Shown here piece by piece: positions 10,818-17,110 of a DNA stretch of 64,000 nt. The notes under the pieces were generated by a model that was given only the letters and a program-made list of their open reading frames with translations, did no database searches and was not told the DNA's origin. Position numbers and translations under genes: made by a program. This DNA is from Thermovorax subterraneus (GTDB taxonomy: Bacteria; Bacillota; Thermosediminibacteria; Thermosediminibacterales; Thermosediminibacteraceae): positions 62,001 to 126,000 of the forward strand of contig JAKIHM010000003.1 in the NCBI GenBank assembly GCA_021608145.1, in the 5' to 3' direction. Positions within the stretch are counted from its first letter, which is position 1, and each line of letters opens with the position of its first letter.

Positions 10818-11222
10818 TCAGTTAGAGTTACCCTCACCGTTTCCGAAAATTTTCTCGTATTTATCGAGAAAACCCTTTAACCTCTCCATCTGGTATCTCA
10901 CATGGACGGCAAAGCCGTGAATAGCGTCTTCTCCCTCGGGTGTAATGATGTAACGCCTTCTTGCGGGCCCCGATTCGCTGCTTTCCCATTCCGACTTAAC
11001 CCATCCCTCTTCCTCCATCTTTCGCAGGTTCCTGTACACAACTCCCGGATCAACATTCCCTGAAAAACCGCACCGCTGGAGCCTTTCCATCAGTTCATAG
11101 CCATGGGCGGGTCTTTCGTAAAGCAAAAGCAATATACACGGCTGAACGAATTTTTCCATCCTGAAACCCGGACAGCCTTCCTTCAGGTGGCGAAAATGGT
11201 GGACTTTATGGCAGTTGCACAT
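10818..11222 (-). CDS. PadR-family transcriptional regulator with Cys/His-rich N-terminus
   Basis: 134-aa PadR winged-helix protein: the core LLLYERPAHGYELMERL, VDPGVVYRNLRKMEEEGWV and RRRYIITPEGEDAI motifs are clear. Ahead of the domain is an unusual N-terminal tail, MCNCHKVHHFRHLKEGC, with Cys2, Cys4, His5, His8, His9, His12 and Cys17, suited to bind a metal or react with thiol-active compounds. It is the first gene of the operon with the split permease and probably represses it. A palindrome overlapping its leader is a likely operator. Confidence 0.85.
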   Translation of the reverse strand: MCNCHKVHHFRHLKEGCPGFRMEKFVQPCILLLLYERPAHGYELMERLQRCGFSGNVDPGVVYRNLRKMEEEGWVKSEWESSESGPARRRYIITPEGEDAIHGFAVHVRYQMERLKGFLDKYEKIFGNGEGNSN

Positions 11223-11238
11223 ATTCTCATTCCTCCTC

Positions 11239-11257
11239 TATATGTTGTATGCATATA
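11239..11257. promoter_or_regulatory. Candidate PadR operator palindrome
   Basis: TATATG-TTGTATG-CATATA: perfect 6-bp arms around a 7-bp centre, lying between the likely transcription start and the PadR start codon. Position and symmetry fit autoregulation by the PadR dimer; binding is inferred. Confidence 0.55.
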
Positions 11258-11270
11258 GCTGTTTGATGTT

Positions 11271-11279
11271 ATTATACCA
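11271..11279 (-). promoter_or_regulatory. Extended -10 promoter of the padR-permease operon
   Basis: Minus strand TGGTATAAT fits an extended -10 element (TGnTATAAT). The -35 position holds only a weak TGGTAA. Confidence 0.5.
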
Positions 11280-11302
11280 TAGACATCGAAATTTTACCAG
11301 TA

Positions 11303-11356
11303 TAAAAAAGCCCATCGAAGTAAGCAGTTTTATTTCAACTGCCTACTTCAATGGGC
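11303..11356 (-). terminator. Rho-independent terminator of the nrdD-nrdG operon
   Basis: Long hairpin, about 20 bp with one or two mismatches (GCCCATTGAAGTAGGCAGTT on one arm), followed by TTTTTT on the minus strand. Confidence 0.9.
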
Positions 11357-11413
11357 GCATACACAAAATCTCACTATTGTTCATTTAAGGGGGATTACGA
11401 CCATTCTCAACTA

Positions 11414-11656
11414 TCATCGCCCACCCCGGTCGGTCATAGTAACAGTAAATATTACCTTGCCGCCTTCTTTCAAGCCTTCTTCGTAAAGGGCCCGAACCGC
11501 CTTCCACACCTCTTCGTCATCGCCCCTTATGATAGTGCTCAATGGTGTCAGCTCCATTTCTACGTCAAAATCTTTAAGCCGGTCGAGGGCTTTCAACACT
11601 ACTTTCTCGTAATCTTCCCTCCCCAATGGAAAAAGGGAAACCTGGCACGTAATCAC
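11414..11656 (-). CDS. Thiamine-binding/MTH1187-family protein (COG0011)
   Basis: 80-aa protein of the MTH1187/YkoF ferredoxin-like family: CQVSLFPLG at the start, VEMELTPLSTIIRGDDEEVW in the middle and VIFTVTMTDRGGR at the end. Some members bind thiamine or its precursors as oligomers, but the role of most is unknown. It starts at GTG 11656 behind GGGGTGC, 13 bp after nrdG, and is the last gene before the terminator. Co-transcription with the anaerobic ribonucleotide reductase is unusual and gives no obvious functional link. Confidence 0.8.
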   Translation of the reverse strand: MITCQVSLFPLGREDYEKVVLKALDRLKDFDVEMELTPLSTIIRGDDEEVWKAVRALYEEGLKEGGKVIFTVTMTDRGGR

Positions 11657-11668
11657 ATTAATGCACCC

Positions 11669-12364
11669 CTAACTTCTGATAACAACCTCACCGAAATGCT
11701 CTGATATCTCCTCTTTTGCTCTCTCAAGAAAAGCTTTATCGCATGGTTTTTTACCGCAAAATTCAGGGTCAATCACCCCTTCAGAGTACCTGTACCCCTG
11801 CAGTACGTACCTCTTTGCCCCTGAGAGCCAGCGAGCAACAGCTTTTATATCTTCTAACGAAAGGATTCTTTCGTGGACGGTCGTCCTGAATTCGTAATCC
11901 ACCGAAGAAGTTATGACAAGCTCCACGGTTTTTAAAACTCCTTCAACATGCTCTTTTTGCTTCGTAAAAAGGTTATAACCTTCCGGCGGCGCCTTTATAT
12001 CTACTGCCACATAATCGACGAGACCCTTATGAAGAAGCTTTTTTAGGTTTTCGGGCCGCGAACCGTTAGTGTCGAGTTTGACCTTCAATCCCCTTTTTTT
12101 TAGCTTTTCCAAAAAGTCTCCAAGGTCGCTCCACAAAGTGGGTTCGCCACCGGTTACACACACGCCGTCGACAAGATTTTTCCTCTTCTCAAGATATTCG
12201 AAAAGGGCGCTTTCAGCGACATTGCCTCTGGGGCTTTGCGTGACCAGAGGTCCGTTGTGGCAGTAGGGACACCTGAAATTGCATCCCGGCAGAAATACGG
12301 TGCACGCCACAACACCCGGGTAATCTGAAAGGGATACAGGCATGAAATCATATATTAACGGCAT
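11669..12364 (-). CDS. nrdG: Anaerobic ribonucleoside-triphosphate reductase activating enzyme (radical SAM)
   Basis: Radical-SAM activase that generates the glycyl radical on NrdD. The Fe4S4 motif is CNFRCPYC near residue 25, within GCNFRCPYCHNGPLV, and VTGGEPTLW is the SAM-binding GGE motif. I place the start at ATG 12364 (MPLIYDFMPVSLSDYPG), 12 bp after AAGGA, because the longer reading (to 12391) has no RBS; this gives 231 aa and a 17-bp overlap with nrdD. The domain order is like the short pyruvate-formate-lyase-activase type found with Firmicute NrdD. Confidence 0.9.
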   Translation of the reverse strand: MPLIYDFMPVSLSDYPGVVACTVFLPGCNFRCPYCHNGPLVTQSPRGNVAESALFEYLEKRKNLVDGVCVTGGEPTLWSDLGDFLEKLKKRGLKVKLDTNGSRPENLKKLLHKGLVDYVAVDIKAPPEGYNLFTKQKEHVEGVLKTVELVITSSVDYEFRTTVHERILSLEDIKAVARWLSGAKRYVLQGYRYSEGVIDPEFCGKKPCDKAFLERAKEEISEHFGEVVIRS

Positions 12365-14438
12365 ATATTTTGTATTCCTTTCTGTCCGCAAATTCGGCTT
12401 TCTTGCCGTTGTTCCAGCACTGTACCGGCCTGTAATATCCCACTATTCTGCTGTATACCTCGCATTCTTTCCCGCACGAGGGGCACTCAAAATGCTCTCC
12501 TGTGATGTAGCCGTGGTCCTCGCAAACGGAAAACGTGGGAGTCAATGTGTAGTAAGGTATGCGGTAATTCTCCGCGATTTTCTTCACCAAAGTCTTGCAG
12601 GTGGCCTTATCGATTTTTTCTCCCAGGAACATGTGAAATACCGTGCCGCCAGTGTACTTACATTGCAGCTCTTCCTGATGGTCCAAAGCCGCAAAAACAT
12701 CGTCAGTAAAATCCACCGGAAGCTGGGTAGAATTGGTGTAATAGGGCTCGTCCTTGCCGCAGGTTATAATTTTTTCTCCGAAAAGCTCCCGGTCCTTTTT
12801 GGCCAACCTATAAGAGGCACCCTCCGCAGGGGTTGCTTCCAGGTTGTAAAGTTCTCCAGTCTCTTCCTGGTACTCCTTGAGCTTTTCCCTCATAAAATCG
12901 AGAACTTTCAGCGCAAAATTCCTTCCCTCCGGGGCTTCGATGCCGCATCCCATGAAATTTTCCAGGGCCTCGTTCATGCCCACAAGGCCGATGGTGTTAA
13001 AGTGGTTCTGCCAGTACGCTCCGAATCTGTCGTATACATCCCTGAGGTAGAATCTGGCATAAGGATAAAGCCCCTCCCTGGTCATGCGCTCTAATACCTT
13101 TCGCTTAATCTCCAAGCTGGTTTTCGCGATGTCCATGAGGCGGGAAAGCCTCTCGAAAAATTCGTCTTCAGATTTGGAAAGGTAACCTATGCGGGGCATA
13201 TTGATGGTAACGACGCCTATGGACCCTGTGAGGGGGTTAGCGCCGAAAAGCCCGCCGCCGCGTTTTCTGAGCTCCCGGTTGTCCAGCCTCAAGCGGCAGC
13301 ACATCGACCTTACATCTTCGGGCTTCATGTCGCTGTTTATGAAATTGGAAAAGTACGGAAGTCCATATTTTGCCGTCATTTCCATTATTTTGTCAACGAC
13401 GGGACTATCCCAATCAAACTCCTTCGTTATGTTGTAAGTGGGTATGGGGAAGGTAAAAATCCGGCCGTTGGCGTCTCCCTCCATCATCACTTCGGCAAAG
13501 GCCATGTTTAGCATGTCCATTTCCCTTTGAAATTCGCCGTAGGTTTTATCCATCAACTTTCCGCCGACTATGGCCGGTTCCTTCGCAATAATTTCCGGTG
13601 GCACCAGGTCTAAAGTGATATTTACGAAAGGCGTCTGAAAACCCACCCTCGTCGGCACGTTCAGGTTAAATATGAACTCCTGCATGGCCTGTTTTACTTC
13701 TCTGTAGCTCAGGCCGTCGTAGTATATGAAAGGCGCAAGATAGGTATCGAAATTGCTCAGGGCCTGAGCTCCTGCGGCTTCACCCTGCAAAGTATAAAAG
13801 AAGTTAACTATTTGTCCTAACGCTGACCTGAAGTGCTTCGGTGGCTTGCTGGCCACCTTCCCCTTTACCCCGGTAAAGCCGGAAAGCAAAAGGTCTTTGA
13901 GGTCCCACCCGCAGCAGTAAACCGACAGGAGTCCCAAATCGTGAATGTGAAAATCTCCAGTCAGGTGGGCATTTCTCACTTCTTCCGGATAGATTTTGCT
14001 CAGCCAGTATTTGGAAATCACCGCACTGGATATGTGGTTGTTGAGCCCCTGGAGCGAAAATCCCATGTTGCTGTTTTCGTTTATCCTCCAGTCGTTTCTC
14101 CCGATATAGTTGTCAACGGTTTCCTCTATGTCCAAAAATACTTTTCGGAATTCCCTCATGTCCTGGTGCTGCTTGCGGTATAGTATGTAAGCTTTTGCCG
14201 TCCTTGCATGGCCGTTTTCTATGAGCACCTTCTCCACGACGTCCTGCACATTTTCTACTGATGGAACTGAATCGACGTATTTTTCTTCCAAAATTTTCAC
14301 AACCTCATCGGTCAGGCGCTTTGCGATGTTCCTGTCGCTTCCTCCTACCGCCTTTGCTGCCTTAAAGATGGCGTTTTCTATTTTGGTCCTGTCGAATTCC
14401 TGGATGCTTCCATCCCTTTTAACAATATGTGTCAACAT
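12348..14438 (-). CDS. nrdD: Anaerobic (class III) ribonucleoside-triphosphate reductase
   Basis: Makes deoxyribonucleotides without oxygen through a glycyl radical. It has an N-terminal ATP-cone (KRDGSIQEFDRTKIENAIFKA, about residues 8-90), the ten-stranded barrel with FNLNVPTR and CCRLRLDN segments, and a C-terminal zinc-ribbon/glycyl region (CEDHG, ECPSCGKEC, then SRIVGYY, where the Gly is the radical site). The start ATG 14438 follows GGGGG by 8 bp; an upstream in-frame TTG at 14453 is less likely. The 696-aa length is normal. With nrdG it points to anaerobic growth. Confidence 0.95.
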   Translation of the reverse strand: MLTHIVKRDGSIQEFDRTKIENAIFKAAKAVGGSDRNIAKRLTDEVVKILEEKYVDSVPSVENVQDVVEKVLIENGHARTAKAYILYRKQHQDMREFRKVFLDIEETVDNYIGRNDWRINENSNMGFSLQGLNNHISSAVISKYWLSKIYPEEVRNAHLTGDFHIHDLGLLSVYCCGWDLKDLLLSGFTGVKGKVASKPPKHFRSALGQIVNFFYTLQGEAAGAQALSNFDTYLAPFIYYDGLSYREVKQAMQEFIFNLNVPTRVGFQTPFVNITLDLVPPEIIAKEPAIVGGKLMDKTYGEFQREMDMLNMAFAEVMMEGDANGRIFTFPIPTYNITKEFDWDSPVVDKIMEMTAKYGLPYFSNFINSDMKPEDVRSMCCRLRLDNRELRKRGGGLFGANPLTGSIGVVTINMPRIGYLSKSEDEFFERLSRLMDIAKTSLEIKRKVLERMTREGLYPYARFYLRDVYDRFGAYWQNHFNTIGLVGMNEALENFMGCGIEAPEGRNFALKVLDFMREKLKEYQEETGELYNLEATPAEGASYRLAKKDRELFGEKIITCGKDEPYYTNSTQLPVDFTDDVFAALDHQEELQCKYTGGTVFHMFLGEKIDKATCKTLVKKIAENYRIPYYTLTPTFSVCEDHGYITGEHFECPSCGKECEVYSRIVGYYRPVQCWNNGKKAEFADRKEYKIYAVNI

Positions 14439-14495
14439 TTCGAAAACCCCCAATTTCCTGTAAATTATCCTAGCGCTCTGCTTTTTGAATTCCGA

Positions 14496-14524
14496 ATATT
14501 ATTTTACAATGAAAAATTAGTCAA
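14496..14524 (-). promoter_or_regulatory. Promoter of nrdD-nrdG
   Basis: Minus strand TTGACT (14519-14524), 17-bp spacer, TAATAT (14496-14501), about 60 bp before the nrdD start. No NrdR-box pair is evident nearby. Confidence 0.7.
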
Positions 14525-14544
14525 AAAAATAAGCACAATTGACT

Positions 14545-14617
14545 ATAGTTGCCGGGAATCTAAGCCTAGCTTTTCCGTAAAAAAACCGACCTTACGGTAA
14601 GCTAGGGCTTCTTTTTT
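14545..14617. terminator. Hairpin with T-tract between the nrdD promoter and the 14.6-kb hypothetical gene
   Basis: An imperfect long stem pairs AAGCCTAGCTT with AAGCTAGGGCTT (14560-14612). On the plus strand it is followed by CTTTTTT. On the minus strand the smaller ACCG/CGGT stem runs into TTTTTTT and could end the minus-strand gene, whose TAG stop lies inside the larger stem. Direction is therefore uncertain; a minus-strand terminator makes most sense from gene order. Confidence 0.6.
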
Positions 14618-15036
14618 ATCCCGGTAATTACCTTCTGACCATTATCATCAACGTAGTAGGTAAATTCAATCCTGTCGTTTTCCTCTAAATTCAATTTGTC
14701 AAAATTTTCTTTCATCTGCGGTGAAAGCCTGTAAGCCTCGTAAGTTTCTCCTTCTTTGACTTCTATGGAGTTTATATCAATCTGACCGATATATACCGCT
14801 TCGCCTTTTAGCTTTTCCGATGCCACGGATGCATCCTTTTCATCATTATTTTCCTTGTTTTCTTCCTTTTCCACATCGTTATTTTTACCGTTATTCGAAG
14901 GCTCTTGCTCTTGCTCAACAATCACCGGGCTTTTCCCATCTGCCGCCTGCCTATTATCGTTTTGCCTTTCCTTTATAAAGAAAAAAGCCACAGCCACGAC
15001 CACAAGCACAATCACAAGGGTTTTTCCAACCTTCAT
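14602..15036 (-). CDS. Hypothetical membrane-anchored protein
   Basis: Not recognised as a named family. Starting at ATG 15036 behind GGAGGGATG, the 144-aa protein has one N-terminal membrane segment (VGKTLVIVLVVVAVAFFFI), a low-complexity Asn/Glu/Lys linker (about residues 45-80) and a compact extracytoplasmic domain with VYIGQIDINSIEV and DRIEFTYYVDDNGQKVITGI. This looks like a membrane-tethered external domain with a small beta fold. It is a single gene, divergent from niaR, with a hairpin at its 3' end. Confidence 0.6.
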   Translation of the reverse strand: MKVGKTLVIVLVVVAVAFFFIKERQNDNRQAADGKSPVIVEQEQEPSNNGKNNDVEKEENKENNDEKDASVASEKLKGEAVYIGQIDINSIEVKEGETYEAYRLSPQMKENFDKLNLEENDRIEFTYYVDDNGQKVITGIKKKP

Positions 15037-15193
15037 AAAACATCCCTCCGATTTTCGTAACCTCATTATATCCCAACTTCTTTTTCAAAACAAGGGCGGT
15101 AAAAAATCGTAAAATGCTAAAATGGACAATTAATTTCACCGGAAGCTTAAATCTGATATAATTTATTCAGCCTAGAAATTGGGGTGAAAACGA

Positions 15194-15703
15194 ATGAACG
15201 CCGAAGAAAGACGGGAAAAAATTGTCGAAGTATTAAAATCCTCGAAAAAGCCGATATCCGGCAGCGAACTTGCCAAAATCTTTAACGTCACCCGCCAGAT
15301 TATCGTCCAGGACATCGCCATTCTTCGGGCCGCAGGAAAGGAAATTCTAGCTACGTCTCAAGGGTACGCGATTATGGAACCTTTAGATTTGGTCACGAAA
15401 AAAGTTGCATGCCGCCACGGCAGAAAAGAGACAAGAGAAGAACTCATGATTTTTGTTGAATCGGGCTGCAGGGTTCTCGACGTAATAGTGGAACATCCTA
15501 TCTATGGCGAAATCCACGGAATGCTGATGCTCAACAGTTCCAGAGACGTGGAAGAGTTCATTAAAAAAATGTCCGAAAACAATGCCTCTCTTCTTTCCGA
15601 ACTGACCCAGGGAGTCCACCTTCATACTGTCCAGGCGATAAATGAGGATTCCATAAAAAAGGCCTGCGAGGCTCTGAAGAAAAAGGGAATATTGCTCAGC
15701 TAA
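15194..15703 (+). CDS. niaR: Niacin-responsive transcriptional repressor (NiaR/YrxA, 3H domain)
   Basis: 169-aa repressor of NAD synthesis and niacin uptake. The N-terminal HTH_11 domain is ERREKIVEVLKSSKKPISG...SELAKIFNVTRQIIVQDI, and the C-terminal 3H domain carries its three histidine motifs: CRHGRKETREEL, IVEHPIYGEIHG and TQGVHLHT. The 3H domain binds nicotinate or a related NAD precursor and a metal. It is followed by a terminator and then by an ECF niacin transporter whose promoter contains a matching palindrome. A TATAAT lies about 30 bp upstream of the start. Confidence 0.93.
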   Translation: MNAEERREKIVEVLKSSKKPISGSELAKIFNVTRQIIVQDIAILRAAGKEILATSQGYAIMEPLDLVTKKVACRHGRKETREELMIFVESGCRVLDVIVEHPIYGEIHGMLMLNSSRDVEEFIKKMSENNASLLSELTQGVHLHTVQAINEDSIKKACEALKKKGILLS

Positions 15704-15711
15704 ACGTTAAA

Positions 15712-15747
15712 AAGGAAAGCCTGAATTTATAAGGCTTTTCTTTTTTG
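15712..15747 (+). terminator. Terminator of niaR
   Basis: GGAAAGCCT / AGGCTTTTC hairpin followed by a T-rich run. Confidence 0.85.
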
Positions 15748-15782
15748 TTTTTTGCCTTTTTCGGAAAAAGTTTAAATTGTTC

Positions 15783-15811
15783 TTGACATATAGGTGTATA
15801 TACACTAGAAT
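15783..15811 (+). promoter_or_regulatory. niaX promoter with NiaR operator in the spacer
   Basis: TTGACA (15783-15788) and TAGAAT (15806-15811), 17-bp spacer. The spacer and first -10 bases form the near-perfect palindrome TAGGTGTATATACACTA (15791-15807). A repressor bound here would block RNA polymerase directly. The gene pair (niaR, niacin transporter) makes NiaR the obvious protein, though binding is inferred. Confidence 0.8.
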
Positions 15812-15843
15812 ATACTTAAAACTGTTTTTGAGGGGGAATTTTT

Positions 15844-16335
15844 ATGAAAGCAAAAAACCTTGTCCTAGGGGCGCTTCTTACTGCTCTTGCCCTAGTCATA
15901 CCAATATACTTCGGCGGCTATCTTCGAATATACATCCCCCCTTTTTCGGCGACTTTAGCTTCTCACGTTCCCGTCATGCTTGCCTTTTTGGTAAACCCGC
16001 TTGTAGCGGTAATGGTGGGGCTCGGTTCAACGATTGGATTTTTGGTTATGCTAGGACCGGTCATAGCAGCGAGGGCCTTTATCCACGTCGTATTTGGTTT
16101 CGCGGGGGCAAAACTAATCCAGAAGGGCTGCCCTTTTGAAAAAGCCCTGTTGTTGACGGCTCCTCTGCACGCCCTTGGGGAATCCCTCGTAGTATTGCCT
16201 TTCGGTTTTACTCTATATAGCGCGCTGGTTCTGGTGGGGATAGGGACGCTCCTTCACCACTTGCTCGATAGTGCCGTTGCCGTGATTTTAGCAAGGACGG
16301 TGCTCTCCGGTATTATAGTTAAGGTAAAAAATTGA
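15844..16335 (+). CDS. niaX: Niacin ECF transporter S component
   Basis: 163-aa integral membrane protein with about five to six hydrophobic segments and the S-component feel of the ECF family (N-terminal LGALLTALALVIPIYFGGYLRI, then FSATLASHVPVMLAFLVNP). It should bind niacin and work with a shared ECF energising module encoded elsewhere. Assignment rests on the family pattern plus its place next to niaR and the operator in its promoter; a different S-component specificity is possible. Confidence 0.8.
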   Translation: MKAKNLVLGALLTALALVIPIYFGGYLRIYIPPFSATLASHVPVMLAFLVNPLVAVMVGLGSTIGFLVMLGPVIAARAFIHVVFGFAGAKLIQKGCPFEKALLLTAPLHALGESLVVLPFGFTLYSALVLVGIGTLLHHLLDSAVAVILARTVLSGIIVKVKN

Positions 16336-16362
16336 GCCTGCATCGAAAATGCAGGCTTTTTC
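16335..16362 (+). terminator. Terminator of niaX
   Basis: AGCCTGCAT/ATGCAGGCT perfect hairpin followed by TTTTTCT; its end abuts the stop of the convergent iadA remnant. Confidence 0.9.
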
Positions 16363-16967
16363 TATTGCCAGGCTTCAAAGGTCCCGAAAACCTCCGTCTT
16401 CCCATCCCTTACCATCCATTTGCCTTTTGCCAAGACGCCCTTTACGTTCAAGTTTTCGTCCATGACAACCAAGTCCGCATCGTATCCTTCTTTTATTGCC
16501 CCTTTGCCCTCCAGGCGGTGTATCTTTGCAGGATTCTTCGTTACCGTCAAAAGGGCCGTATCGAGGGGGATGTCGTAGCGCAATACCATGGCCTTCAAAC
16601 TATCAAGGAGCGATGAAACCCTGCCAATCCCCAATCCCACCAGTCTTTTTTTCGAATCGAAAACGGGCATGCTACCGTTGCCGTCAGAACTTATAGTTAT
16701 GTTTTCGATGGGAGCGCCGGCTTTCAACGCCTCGTAAACGGCCCGAGCCGCTGTAATCGCAGAATCCTCGTTTTTATCCTCTCCCGCTGTATAGTCGCAG
16801 TAACCGCCGGCTTTTGCAAACTCGATGGATTCCTCGAAAAGCCTGCGGCATCGATTTAGGTGGGTGGGCTGAAATTGCGAAAGGGGAACGTCGGTGAGGT
16901 TTGATGCGCGAAAGAGGACCTTAAGCCCCATCGGGCCGTCCCCCACATGCAGGTGCACCTTGCCTGG
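16362..16967 (-). pseudogene. iadA: Isoaspartyl dipeptidase, 3' half only
   Basis: The reading PGKVHLHVGDGPMG... to ...FGTFEAWQ matches the C-terminal half of IadA, a zinc amidohydrolase that cleaves beta-aspartyl dipeptides. HLHVGDG holds metal-binding residues, SSDGNGSMP is the catalytic Asp region and DADLVVMDENLNVKGVLAKGKWMVRDGK is the usual C-terminal beta sandwich. Only about 200 of some 390 residues remain. The 5' half is missing: upstream sequence is the right end of an IS607-type element from about 16965, with an in-frame TGA four codons before the first GTG. No 5' fragment is found on the other side of the element, so a deletion accompanied or followed the insertion. Confidence 0.88.
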
Positions 16968-17110
16968 TCATCCAAACTGTGCAAAACCGCACCAGTTTAG
17001 ACGGCTGGGCTATTTATAGTCCGCCCTTTCAGAGAGTGCTCATTCCCAGCAGGCGGTATTTAAGCACTCTCATAGCCCCTGCCCCAAGAAGCAGGAACTC
17101 GCGCACTTAT
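16965..17110 (-). ncRNA. Predicted omega (re)RNA scaffold of TnpB copy 1
   Basis: Downstream of the tnpB stop, the minus-strand RNA would contain a CCTGC/GCAGG hairpin, a 9-bp stem GAGAGTGCT (17063-17071) / AGCACTCTC (17032-17040), and CCGCC (17052-17056, in that stem's loop) able to pair with GGCGG (17021-17025) as a pseudoknot. A last hairpin lies near the element end. The tail is largely conserved in copy 2, with the 9-bp stem kept through an A-U to G-U change. The guide would begin at about 16964, reading into iadA. The 5' end probably lies inside tnpB. Confidence 0.7.

Noticed and set aside
12342-13094. 250-codon open frame on the plus strand opposite nrdD
   Set aside because: Antisense shadow of nrdD with no RBS or recognisable motif.
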